DNA of 12,452 nucleotides from JAFMDF01 sp964644655 (GTDB taxonomy: Bacteria > Bacteroidota > Bacteroidia > Chitinophagales > Saprospiraceae): assembly GCA_964644655.1 (NCBI GenBank), contig CAZXYA010000246.1, positions 1-12,452 on the forward strand, read 5' to 3'. Both the position numbers and the translations under genes were made by a program. The notes under the pieces are model-generated. The model had not been told where the DNA came from. It ran no database searches and saw nothing but the letters and a program-made list of their open reading frames with translations. Of this stretch, positions 5,172-12,452 are shown piece by piece; position 1 is the first letter of the stretch, and every line of letters starts with the position of its first letter.

Positions 5172-7419
5172 TGACAATAAATCTTTTAGAGAAAATTTGT
5201 TGATCGATTTTCCCTTTTAATAAATAAACGCCCTTTTGAAAATGACTAGTGTTTAACTCAAGGACTTGATGATGAGGGGCTCTTTTTTCATAGAACACAT
5301 TTCTACCTAAAGCATCATAGATAGTTAAAATTACATCTTTTGTTGGTACTTCTGAAAATTCAAGCATTATTTTATCAGTTGCTGGATTAGGATATAATCG
5401 AATTGGTTTATTATAAAAATCAATAGTAGAAGAAAGGATGTTTTTTTCAGTAATTCTAAACCGATTATTAGACATGTCAAAGAAAATATTGTCAGCACAC
5501 TTAACTTTTATCCTAGCTCTATTAGTTGTAGTATCGGGTAATACAACCATGGTTTCCCCATTATTTGGAATATTTGCGGCTAATAATTCTGGAAATTCTT
5601 GCCCATTATCAAAAGATAAATAAATAGCTACATTCGCACAATTGACAGGTTCGGCGATGGTATTAGCTGCATCCCATCGAACTACAATGGAATCTCCCAT
5701 TTCATATTCAATATTAGCAGAATCGGGTTGTAAGACCTGAAAAGGACCAGCTTCCGCAGTTGCTATAAAAGCAACTTTGGCAAAGGTGGTGCTTCCTCCT
5801 CCTTCTTGATTATCTCGGACGGTTACCCCAAAGGTTAATTGTCGAGTAGTATCGGGTAATACTTCGCCTGAAGAAGTTCTATTGAGAATGATAGTTGTGG
5901 CTCTGGGAAAAATTCTAAATGATTCTCTTATTGGCCGGAAGGCTATAAAACTAGGGGCATTCTCAATAGGAAAGCCGACTTCGCTAACTGCACCCGTATC
6001 AAATTGTTCCCAACTATAGGTGAGGGTCGTATTTTCTGCGTCAGATGCTGTAGCATTTAATTCAAATGGGGTAGCAATAGGAATAGTAAAGCCACTTTCT
6101 CTAACAGAGACTATAGGGGCTGTATTGGCGGTAGGAATTTGTTGAAAACAAGTAATCGTATCACTTGTCAAAGCACTATTAATTTCTTGGATACTAATAC
6201 CATGTAAATGATCTAGGGCAGTTCCGACTACATTAAACGAACCACATATTCCTCCATACGACATAATTGTACTTCCACTCCCTGGTTCTACTGCAGTTGT
6301 AGCATTTCTCTGCCCTTCATTGACTTGTCTACCACAATTACTCCAAGTATGATTGGCCCCTAATTGATGTCCAATTTCATGGTAAAGCGTCCTTCTAAAA
6401 TCAGCAATACCTTCGTCAAATATACAAGATACTGCACGAGCTTTATTACTTGCAGAACAAGCACTCGCTAAAAATGCCACGCCTGCTACACCTCCTGTAC
6501 ACTCTGCCGCAAATACATGTCCTAGGTCATAAGTATCAGGTCCAATTAAGCTGTCTAATAAAGGTGTATGAGTGGTTAATAACTCAAAAGCACTTCCTGG
6601 ATCTTCGAAAGGAGAAGGAAAACTGTCTGTAAAAATTAATTGGTCATTATTTTTATGTAATAGAAAACGGATACCTGCGTCTCGTTCATAAATAACATTT
6701 AAACTAGTTAAGGTATTAACGATAGCAGACAAAGTAGATTCAACCGTACCTCCTGTGGCATTTGTGAATTGTTCTGTAGCTGTAATAGCAAGGCGAAAGG
6801 TTTTAAGATCTGTATTTAAAGCCGTAGTTGCTTGATATTGAGGAGTTGTTGGTTGCATACTTTCTAAAGCAGGATTCCCACAAATCAATCGTTGGTCTGT
6901 ATTGTTAATAAAATCTGATGCCTGATAAACTAAATAAATGTCTTCTTGCCCTTTAATGCCTGCATTTTCTATAAAAAAAGATTCCGTATTGGCTATTAAA
7001 TGGCCATATAGTCCTTTAGGTGTCCAACTAATACGTCCTTGAAGTGTTTTATCTTGTTTTGATTCAATTAGAAAAGATTGAATGGTTGGATATTTTGCAC
7101 TTAATGGTGCTTCAATTATTGGAGAGGCAACCAGGTCTATGGTTGATAACGTATGGGTAGGTAAAGCAATAGTTATAGGAAGGGTGGATTGCTTAGAAGT
7201 AGAAAAAGAAGTTTTTATTTTTTCTAAAAACAGCGATTCATCTAATCTAAATAACTGGTAAGTTTTCAAATTTGCTACTTTTTCTTCATTTACAACGTGC
7301 TTTGCTACAGATGTCCACAATCCATTTTGGGAAATTAAAGTAGTCGAAAGTAGTAAAAAAGTCAAAAAAAATAAAAAATGACAAAAAAACGTACTTAAAC
7401 AAAGTTTTTTCTGTACCAT
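5164..7419 (-). CDS. Secreted reprolysin-like zinc metalloprotease with T9SS type A sorting domain
   Basis: This 751-aa protein has a signal peptide (hydrophobic residues about 6-29, cut near Ser30-Gln31) and a propeptide-like region to about residue 200. A metallopeptidase domain follows (about 205-425) with the zincin motif HEIGHQLGANH (His347, Glu348, His351, His357) and the Met-turn STIMSYGG with Met386. This places it in the reprolysin-like metzincins (M12B type). About 433-555 is a PKD/cadherin-like beta domain opening with ANTAPIVSV. A second beta domain lies at about 558-655. The tail (674-751) is a T9SS type A sorting domain: IRLYPNPATDKIMLEF, YDALGRNVF and KGVYLLKG. It should be exported by Sec, then moved across the outer membrane by the type IX machinery and anchored or released. 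Substrates cannot be predicted. It is first in a run of minus-strand genes and divergent from hemA. Confidence 0.93.
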   Translation of the reverse strand: MVQKKLCLSTFFCHFLFFLTFLLLSTTLISQNGLWTSVAKHVVNEEKVANLKTYQLFRLDESLFLEKIKTSFSTSKQSTLPITIALPTHTLSTIDLVASPIIEAPLSAKYPTIQSFLIESKQDKTLQGRISWTPKGLYGHLIANTESFFIENAGIKGQEDIYLVYQASDFINNTDQRLICGNPALESMQPTTPQYQATTALNTDLKTFRLAITATEQFTNATGGTVESTLSAIVNTLTSLNVIYERDAGIRFLLHKNNDQLIFTDSFPSPFEDPGSAFELLTTHTPLLDSLIGPDTYDLGHVFAAECTGGVAGVAFLASACSASNKARAVSCIFDEGIADFRRTLYHEIGHQLGANHTWSNCGRQVNEGQRNATTAVEPGSGSTIMSYGGICGSFNVVGTALDHLHGISIQEINSALTSDTITCFQQIPTANTAPIVSVRESGFTIPIATPFELNATASDAENTTLTYSWEQFDTGAVSEVGFPIENAPSFIAFRPIRESFRIFPRATTIILNRTSSGEVLPDTTRQLTFGVTVRDNQEGGGSTTFAKVAFIATAEAGPFQVLQPDSANIEYEMGDSIVVRWDAANTIAEPVNCANVAIYLSFDNGQEFPELLAANIPNNGETMVVLPDTTTNRARIKVKCADNIFFDMSNNRFRITEKNILSSTIDFYNKPIRLYPNPATDKIMLEFSEVPTKDVILTIYDALGRNVFYEKRAPHHQVLELNTSHFQKGVYLLKGKIDQQIFSKRFIVNE

Positions 7420-7510
7420 AAAATTTCTGGGCTGTGTGCTGATAAATGATTAAAACTGCCTATTTTAGCGCAATTTTTTCGAAAAATAGCTTCGAAAAGA
7501 AAAATCATAC

Positions 7511-7558
7511 ATTTGTCATTTTTTTTTGTTTAACGTTGTTTACAGAAAAATGACAAAT
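7511..7558. repeat. Perfect 13-bp inverted repeat between divergent genes
   Basis: ATTTGTCATTTTT (7511-7523) is the exact reverse complement of AAAAATGACAAAT (7546-7558), with 22 nt between the arms. It lies in the divergent control region of the metalloprotease (minus) and hemA (plus), about 22 bp upstream of the predicted hemA -33 element. The two half-sites TTTGTCA/TGACAAA are about 35 bp apart centre to centre. A short palindrome TTTTTCGAAAAA is nearby (7475-7486). An operator for either gene is likely; the regulator is unknown. Confidence 0.6.
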
Positions 7559-7579
7559 ATCCACAATTAGAGCGCTAAT

Positions 7580-7609
7580 TTTGTCGTCAGAAGGAATGTC
7601 GTAACTTTA
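7580..7609 (+). promoter_or_regulatory. Probable hemA promoter (Bacteroidota type)
   Basis: TTTG at 7580-7583 is followed, 18 nt later, by TAACTTTA (7602-7609), a one-base departure from the -7 consensus TAnnTTTG; the usual spacing is 19-21 nt. The expected transcription start near 7616 would give a leader of about 55 nt to the ATG at 7672, or about 23 nt to the ATG at 7639. Confidence 0.45.
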
Positions 7610-7671
7610 TTACAATTTTTTATTAAAATATTACATATATGATTCATTCCTGGCGCGGACAAAAAAAATAT

Positions 7672-8892
7672 ATGCTAAACGAATATAAAATACTTACCGT
7701 AACACACAAACATGTCCGTTTGGAAAGGATTGGTGATTTTTTAATACCCCACGCTAATGAAGAAGTATTGCAAGCAAGATTAGCTGAACTCAAAGATAAA
7801 TTTAATTTAGAAGAACTTTTATATGTAGCGACTTGCAATCGAGTAATCTATTTATATAAGTCTGCTAGAGAACTTAATTTACCATTTCTTCACGCTTTTT
7901 TCCAAACCGTTAACCCATCACTTTCCCCTGATTATATTCAACGCATCATAACAGCATATGAAGGTAAAGAAGCTATTAACCATGTCTACGAAGTCGCTGC
8001 TTCTATTGACTCTTTAGTTGTTGGAGAGCGAGAGATTTTACGCCAAATTAGAGAAGGATTTTATAAGTGTGAAAAATGGGGATTGATTAGAGATGGTATT
8101 CGATTATTAATGAAGCATTTGGTAGAAGCTTCTAAAGAGGTTTATGCACAAACGAGAATTGGAGAAAAGCAAATTTCTGTTGTTTCTTTAGCCATCAAAA
8201 AATTATTAGAAAGTAATATCTCTAAAGAGGCTCGCATTCTTTTAGTGGGAGCAGGACAAACGAATCAACTAGTAGCCAAGTTTTTAGTTAAATATGAATT
8301 TAAGCATATAACTGTTTTTAATCGAAGTATTGAAAAAGCGGAAAAACTAGCAACGCGATTTAACGGGTCTGCTTTTTTATTAGAAGATTTACCAAATTAC
8401 CAAGCTGGGTTTGATTGTATGATTGTTTGTACGGGTGCCACAGAAGCGATTATTAAGCAACCATTATATCAGCAGATTCTTGGAAAGGATACTACTGAAA
8501 AACTAATTATAGATTTGTCTATTCCAAATAATGTAGCTAAAGCTGTAGTAGATACCTTTAATATTAATTATATAGAAATAGAAGACTTAAAGCAGTTAGC
8601 CGCACAGAATTTATCTTTTAGAAAACAAGAAGTTGGGAAGGCAAAAATTTTGTTGAAAGAACAAATTAATGAGTTTCAAAAAGTTTTTCAACAAAGACAA
8701 ATTACAAAAGCACTTCAGAGCGTACCTTCTGAAATAAAGGCAATAAAGAAAAGAGCTTTAAATGAAGTGTTTAAAAAGGATTTAGATACTTTAGATCCTA
8801 CCACCAAAGCATTGATTGAAAAAATGATGACCTATATGGAAAAGAAGTGTATTAGTGTGCCGATGAAGGCTGCTAAAGAATTGGTGGTGTAA
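7672..8892 (+). CDS. hemA: Glutamyl-tRNA reductase
   Basis: This enzyme reduces Glu-tRNA(Glu) with NADPH to glutamate-1-semialdehyde, the first committed step of the C5 pathway to 5-aminolevulinate, heme and other tetrapyrroles. Numbered from the ATG at 7672 (406 aa, the usual length), the catalytic Cys is residue 55 in VATCNRV. The substrate/active-site stretch EVAASIDSLVVGEREILRQIREG follows, then an NADPH Rossmann fold with LLVGAGQTNQLVAKFL and the VFNRS strand end, and IIDLSIPNNV. A C-terminal helical dimerisation domain ends with KKCISVPMKAAKEL. An in-frame ATG at 7639 would add 11 residues (MIHSWRGQKKY) of non-family sequence, so the later start is chosen. It stands alone, divergent from the metalloprotease and convergent with the purF-like gene; no hemB/C/D gene is adjacent. 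A terminator hairpin follows the stop codon. Confidence 0.95.
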   Translation: MLNEYKILTVTHKHVRLERIGDFLIPHANEEVLQARLAELKDKFNLEELLYVATCNRVIYLYKSARELNLPFLHAFFQTVNPSLSPDYIQRIITAYEGKEAINHVYEVAASIDSLVVGEREILRQIREGFYKCEKWGLIRDGIRLLMKHLVEASKEVYAQTRIGEKQISVVSLAIKKLLESNISKEARILLVGAGQTNQLVAKFLVKYEFKHITVFNRSIEKAEKLATRFNGSAFLLEDLPNYQAGFDCMIVCTGATEAIIKQPLYQQILGKDTTEKLIIDLSIPNNVAKAVVDTFNINYIEIEDLKQLAAQNLSFRKQEVGKAKILLKEQINEFQKVFQQRQITKALQSVPSEIKAIKKRALNEVFKKDLDTLDPTTKALIEKMMTYMEKKCISVPMKAAKELVV

Positions 8893-8907
8893 ATTAAAGT
8901 TTACTGT

Positions 8908-8935
8908 CAGACGTCAGACTTGACGATCTGTTTTC
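8908..8935 (+). terminator. Rho-independent terminator of hemA
   Basis: CAGACGTCA (8908-8916) pairs with TGACG-A-TCTG (8921-8930) over nine base pairs with one bulged A and a 4-nt loop GACT, followed by TTTTCTCT. It begins 16 nt after the hemA stop codon, between two convergent genes. On the minus strand the T tract is absent, so it mainly serves hemA. Confidence 0.6.
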
Positions 8936-8997
8936 TCTGAAACATTTCTCTTCTGATAGGTATCATAAATAAGGGACCTCTTCTAACTTCTCTTTAA

Positions 8998-10890
8998 TTA
9001 ATAAGCTCGTTCGTTCCGTTGTTCTACATAATTAATAAACGCCTTATTAACCACTCTAAACCCACCTGGCGTAGGGTAATTTCCTGAAAAATACCAATCT
9101 CCGCCGTTATTCGGACAAGCTTTATGCAAGCCACCAATTTTCTGATAAATTACTTTTACGGCTGGTTTGATGTTAGGCGGGGTAATCATTTCAGCAATTT
9201 TATCAGACACCATTTCATAGCTAAACTCATTATATAAATCAATTAAAGGATTTCCCATTTCTCCTAAAGGTAACTTTAATTGTGCTTTACACTCTTTATA
9301 AGTTTTCTTAATTAAATGTGTTTTACCGTGATCATTTAATAAAGCAATTAAAGCTTTGAATGCCACAAAGTTGCCCAATTTTGACATATCTATGCCATAA
9401 CAATCAGGATAACGAATTTGAGGGGCAGAAGAAACTACAATGATTTTTTTGGGACGAAGGCGAGAAACTATTTTAATGATACTATCTCTTAGCGTAGTAC
9501 CTCGAACAATAGAGTCATCCAATAAAACAAGGTTGTCTTTTTCATTATGGACGATGCCATAGGTTACATCATAGACATGAGAAACCATTTCTCCCCTAGT
9601 CGCATCATCGGCAATAAAAGTTCGGAGTTTGGCGTCCTTGACGACTGTCTTTTCTATTCTTATTTTTTGAGCAAGTATTTTTTCTAATTTTTTAGGTTTT
9701 AAATCTTTGCCTAAATTTAAAATTTGTTCTTGCTTGCGTTTATTTAAACATTTCTCAGCACCTTCTACCAGACCGTAAAAAGCTGATTCTGCAGTATTGG
9801 GAACAAAGGAGAAAACCGTATGCTCAATATCTTGATTTACCGCTTTCAAAACAGATTTGGTCAATTGTTCGCCTAATTGCTTACGCTCTAAATAAATATC
9901 TCTATCTGTTCCTCTAGAAAAATAAATGCGCTCAAAAGAACAAGGTGTTCTTTTCTTTTTTGGCACATATCTTTTTTCTTTAACCGTTCCATTTTTTTTG
10001 ATAATCAGCGCATTTCCTCGTCCTAATTCTTGTACTTTTGTATAATGTACATTCATTGCTGTTTGAATTGCAGGTCGTTCTGAAGCAACTACTACAATCT
10101 CCTCATCTGCATAATAAAAAGCTGGTCGAATGCCACTTGGGTCTCGGATGACAAAGGCATCTCCATGACCAATCATTCCTGCAATGACATAGCCCCCATC
10201 AAATTTTTTACTTGCTCTGCGGAGCATGCGTTTAACATCTAAATTATCAAAAATTAAATTATTGATTTCTTGATTAGAATAACCATCTGGTTTGTGCCAA
10301 TTGAACAGGCGTTGTACTTCATCATCCAAAAAATGCCCAATTTTTTCCATGACTGTTACCGTATCCGCCTTTCGTTTAGGGTACTGACCTAATTGTACTA
10401 ATTCCTCAAATAATTCATCGACATTGGTCATATTAAAATTCCCTGCTAAAACAAGATTTCTACTGATCCAGTTATTTTGGCGAAGGAATGGGTGGCAAGT
10501 TTCTATTGAATTATCGCCATGAGTACCATAGCGCAAATGCCCCATCAATAATTCCCCAGTATAAGGTTTATTATTTTTTAGCCATTGAGGGTCATTTAAT
10601 TGTTGAGGGGTTAAATCTTGAAAATGCTGGCTCACATCTTTGAAAAGATCGGCTAGATAATTAGTCGTGACACAGCGCTTTCGACTGATGTAGCGCTTTC
10701 CTGGTTTTGGGTCTAATTTGATGGTAGCTAATCCTGCACCGTCTTGCCCTCTATTTCGTTGTTTTTGTAAGAGTAACTGCAATTTATTCAACCCATAAAG
10801 TGCCGTTCCGTATTTTTTGTGATAAAACGCTAACGGTTTTAATAATCGAATTACCGCTAAACCACACTCATGCTTAATAGAATCACTCAT
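8998..10890 (-). CDS. Amidophosphoribosyltransferase-family protein (long Bacteroidota PurF paralogue)
   Basis: This 630-aa protein joins a class II (Ntn) glutamine amidotransferase domain to a phosphoribosyltransferase domain, as in PurF, which makes phosphoribosylamine from PRPP and glutamine in purine synthesis. The putative nucleophile is Cys9 in HECGLA, implying removal of an 8-residue propeptide. HLRYGTHG (Arg120) matches the glutamine-binding HVRYST motif. FDGGYVIAGMIG...RDPSGIRP, ASERPAIQT and LRTFI are PurF-like. The PRPP loop VLLDDSIVRGTT (455-466) and SSAPQIRYPDCYGIDM are almost canonical. Differences are LAGNFNMTN (149-156) in place of the usual AHNGNLTN, extra sequence at about 90-115 and 380-410, and a C-terminal extension with CPNNGGDWYFSGNYPTPGG. 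PurF is normally about 470-500 aa. Bacteroidota often carry this long form beside a normal PurF, so its precise role is uncertain and I give no symbol. Confidence 0.88.
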   Translation of the reverse strand: MSDSIKHECGLAVIRLLKPLAFYHKKYGTALYGLNKLQLLLQKQRNRGQDGAGLATIKLDPKPGKRYISRKRCVTTNYLADLFKDVSQHFQDLTPQQLNDPQWLKNNKPYTGELLMGHLRYGTHGDNSIETCHPFLRQNNWISRNLVLAGNFNMTNVDELFEELVQLGQYPKRKADTVTVMEKIGHFLDDEVQRLFNWHKPDGYSNQEINNLIFDNLDVKRMLRRASKKFDGGYVIAGMIGHGDAFVIRDPSGIRPAFYYADEEIVVVASERPAIQTAMNVHYTKVQELGRGNALIIKKNGTVKEKRYVPKKKRTPCSFERIYFSRGTDRDIYLERKQLGEQLTKSVLKAVNQDIEHTVFSFVPNTAESAFYGLVEGAEKCLNKRKQEQILNLGKDLKPKKLEKILAQKIRIEKTVVKDAKLRTFIADDATRGEMVSHVYDVTYGIVHNEKDNLVLLDDSIVRGTTLRDSIIKIVSRLRPKKIIVVSSAPQIRYPDCYGIDMSKLGNFVAFKALIALLNDHGKTHLIKKTYKECKAQLKLPLGEMGNPLIDLYNEFSYEMVSDKIAEMITPPNIKPAVKVIYQKIGGLHKACPNNGGDWYFSGNYPTPGGFRVVNKAFINYVEQRNERAY

Positions 10891-10939
10891 AGAAATAAAT
10901 TAGCCTAAATTTAAAGCATTTTAATATTAAAAGAAGCAA

Positions 10940-10947
10940 CAAAGTTA
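10940..10947 (-). promoter_or_regulatory. -7 promoter box for the purF-like gene
   Basis: The minus strand reads CGTAACTTTGTTGC, with TAACTTTG an exact match to the Bacteroidota -7 consensus TAnnTTTG. It lies 50 nt upstream of the start codon, giving a leader of about 43 nt. No clear TTTG -33 element is seen at 19-21 nt upstream. The porV terminator lies further upstream, so this gene is probably transcribed alone. Confidence 0.55.
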
Positions 10948-11023
10948 CGAGAAATAAAAAGACTTAATAGAAGATTATGGTGGTAAAAATGCCCTTTTGC
11001 AGAGAAATGTCTATTTATACTAA

Positions 11024-11069
11024 AAAAGCCCGTAGTAGCGACAATTTTAGTCAACTACTGCGGGCTTTT
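11024..11069 (-). terminator. Strong Rho-independent terminator of porV
   Basis: The arms AAAAGCCCGTAGTAG (11024-11038) and CTACTGCGGGCTTTT (11055-11069) pair over 15 bp with one G-T wobble and a 16-nt loop. Read on the minus strand the stem ends in GGGCTTTTTT, the T run expected for a terminator. It lies 73 nt after the porV stop codon. The plus strand has GGGCTTTTA, so it could also act in reverse, but no plus-strand gene precedes it. Confidence 0.88.
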
Positions 11070-11141
11070 AATAGATTAATTATTAAATGAGAGATGTCTG
11101 TATTCTCTCAATGAAATGGTCTCTATTCTCTATTCTTTCTT

Positions 11142-12356
11142 TTATAAATCTGCATCTCCACGGAAAGCAGAGAAATCAAATAACATTGAGAATCTCAATG
11201 TATTATCTAGTGGATTTCTTTGATTGGTTGTTGGTACTAAATAAGAAATGTTTAAACCAAAGACATTGTATTTTAAACCTAAACCAACGGTAAAGTATTT
11301 TCTATTCCCTTTAGTTGAATGCTCATAAAAATAACCAGCTCTAACAGCAAATTGCTTATCATACCAGTATTCCAATCCAATGGAATACATCAACTCCCTC
11401 AATTCTTCTGAAAAACCACCCTCTGCATCACTAAACGAGCCAAAAATACCAGAGAAGGTAGATACTTGTCTATAATCTGGCACCCCGTCATTATCATTAT
11501 CCGTGCCAGCAGGATCAGGAGTTGGCGCGAGCAATTTATTAATATCCATTGCTACTGTTAAGCGATTGAATTCATCAAAATCCAAATCCCAAGCTGCGCC
11601 AATACCAAAGTTAGCTGGAATAAAATCCTTATTGATAGAATTGGTATAAGTTATTTTTGACCCTAGATTAGTTAAAGCTAATCCCAAAGTTAACTGGGAA
11701 GTACCATTGTTTAAATCAATTTCTCCTGATTTATAAGTCATAGAAAGATCTGCGGCAAAAGCAGTTCCAGCAGAAATTTGTTCGCCACCGACTTCTTGAC
11801 CAGCTGCTAAGTTAGAAAAGATAAACTTTGCGCTTAAACCAGCAGATAATCTTTCACTTAATTTTCTAGCATAAGATCCATTTAACTCAAATTCATTTGG
11901 CCGACCATTACCTAGTGGCATTCCATTTTCATCCGTAAAGGCAATGTCTCCAAGAGAGAAATAACGTAAGCTGAAACCTGCGGCTTGTTGATCATCTAAT
12001 TGATAATATCCAGATAAATAAGCCAAGTAAACGTCATTGACATTTAAGGCTCTTAACCAAGGGGTATACGTAACAGCAACTCCTCCCTTATCTTCTCCAA
12101 AAACCATTTTGGAAGCATTGAAATGCAAAGAATTGGCGTCCGTTGAAGTAGCGATTCCTGCATCTCCCATAGCAGCAGAACGTGCATCAGGAACGATTCT
12201 TAAAAAAGGAACTGCTGTAATAATCGTATTCACACAAGGTTCTCCTAAAGCTGTTACAAATTGCCCCGAAGCATCTTGAAAACATTGGGCTTTAGCTTGC
12301 TGAGAAATGCCCAGTAGCATGATTATAACTAAGGTACTAAGTAATGATTTTTTCAT
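11142..12356 (-). CDS. porV: Type IX secretion system outer-membrane protein PorV (LptO)
   Basis: PorV is an outer-membrane beta-barrel of the FadL type that collects T9SS cargo at the SprA translocon and carries it to the attachment complex. From the ATG at 12354-12356 the protein has 404 aa with a clear signal peptide (MKKSLLSTLVIIMLLGISQQAKAQ). The family signature follows: FLRIVPDARSAAMGDAGIATSTDANSLHFNASKM, then GGVAVTYTPWLRALNVNDVYLAYLSGYYQL. Alternating amphipathic strands run to the end, with a final aromatic strand RFSMLFDFSAF. An in-frame GTG at 12446 would add 30 residues ahead of the signal peptide and is rejected. An Asp/Asn-rich loop DNDNDGVPDY (286-295) may bind calcium. A strong terminator follows the gene; its promoter must lie near or beyond the right edge. 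Both secreted proteins in this window carry tails handled by this pathway. Confidence 0.93.
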   Translation of the reverse strand: MKKSLLSTLVIIMLLGISQQAKAQCFQDASGQFVTALGEPCVNTIITAVPFLRIVPDARSAAMGDAGIATSTDANSLHFNASKMVFGEDKGGVAVTYTPWLRALNVNDVYLAYLSGYYQLDDQQAAGFSLRYFSLGDIAFTDENGMPLGNGRPNEFELNGSYARKLSERLSAGLSAKFIFSNLAAGQEVGGEQISAGTAFAADLSMTYKSGEIDLNNGTSQLTLGLALTNLGSKITYTNSINKDFIPANFGIGAAWDLDFDEFNRLTVAMDINKLLAPTPDPAGTDNDNDGVPDYRQVSTFSGIFGSFSDAEGGFSEELRELMYSIGLEYWYDKQFAVRAGYFYEHSTKGNRKYFTVGLGLKYNVFGLNISYLVPTTNQRNPLDNTLRFSMLFDFSAFRGDADL

Positions 12357-12452
12357 AGCTTTATTGCGTAGAGGGCAAAAGAATGCCCGAATGTAAGAAT
12401 TTTTGTGGTCTAAATAATTCATGTCGATTAAAATATGTTGTTGCACTAATTT

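Noticed and set aside
7639..7671. Earlier ATG start of hemA
   Set aside because: The 11 extra residues do not resemble the family, and the later ATG gives the usual N-terminal strand. The earlier start is not excluded.
11087..11293. Small plus-strand frame near the porV 3' end
   Set aside because: It is mostly antisense to porV codons; no family features or start signals. The purine/pyrimidine-biased bases at 11126-11140 are just the porV 3' trailer.
12373..12388. GGGCA/TGCCC hairpin upstream of porV
   Set aside because: Only 5 bp with a 6-nt loop; too short to call a regulatory element without comparison.
12357..12446. In-frame GTG extension of porV
   Set aside because: It would add 30 residues in front of a textbook signal peptide; the ATG at 12354-12356 explains the protein fully.
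1..12452. CRISPR array, rRNA, insertion sequence or transposase
   Set aside because: No regularly spaced repeats, no rRNA-like sequence and no transposase frame are present; the only recombinase is the tyrosine integrase.

Overview
The window looks like chromosome of a low-GC Bacteroidota member, most probably a Saprospiria-like lineage. Support for this: two secreted proteins with type IX secretion system (T9SS) C-terminal domains (one type A, one CHU_C/type B), a PorV-type outer-membrane protein, the long (about 630 aa) Bacteroidota variant of amidophosphoribosyltransferase, promoter -7 boxes of the Bacteroidota form TAnnTTTG, and almost no Shine-Dalgarno sequences. The exact genus cannot be named from this sequence.

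Layout. (1) Positions 1 to about 2720 are one end of an integrated mobile element. They hold the first 24 codons of a helix-turn-helix/excisionase-like gene, an unrecognised 329-aa gene, and a tyrosine recombinase (integrase) 7 nt upstream of that gene, all on the minus strand. A repeat-rich non-coding stretch of 211 bp then abuts the 3' end of a tRNA-Gln(UUG). The tRNA 3' end is the likely attachment site; the far end of the element is outside the window. (2) Positions 2908-7419 are four minus-strand host genes. In transcription order they are a secreted zinc metalloprotease with a T9SS type A tail, an alkyltransferase-like protein overlapping it by 8 nt, a YbaB/EbfC nucleoid-associated protein, and, after a 317-bp gap containing a strong hairpin, a secreted LamG-like/CHU_C protein. 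(3) A divergent intergenic region (7420-7671) with a perfect 13-bp inverted repeat separates the metalloprotease from hemA (plus strand, glutamyl-tRNA reductase). (4) hemA converges on the purF-like gene (minus strand). Upstream of that gene are a good -7 promoter box and a strong Rho-independent terminator that closes porV, which ends the window.

How the genes fit together. PorV is the shuttle that takes T9SS cargo from the translocon to the attachment complex, so the metalloprotease and the LamG/CHU_C protein are plausible clients of the same pathway, although they are not in an operon with porV. hemA begins the C5 route to tetrapyrroles. The PurF-like protein belongs to purine-type glutamine/PRPP chemistry, but it has an altered oxyanion-hole motif. 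The alkyltransferase-like protein lacks the alkyl-accepting cysteine and is expected to flag alkylated DNA for repair. The least explained content is in the mobile element: the integrase-coupled 329-aa protein and the repeat array beside the tRNA.
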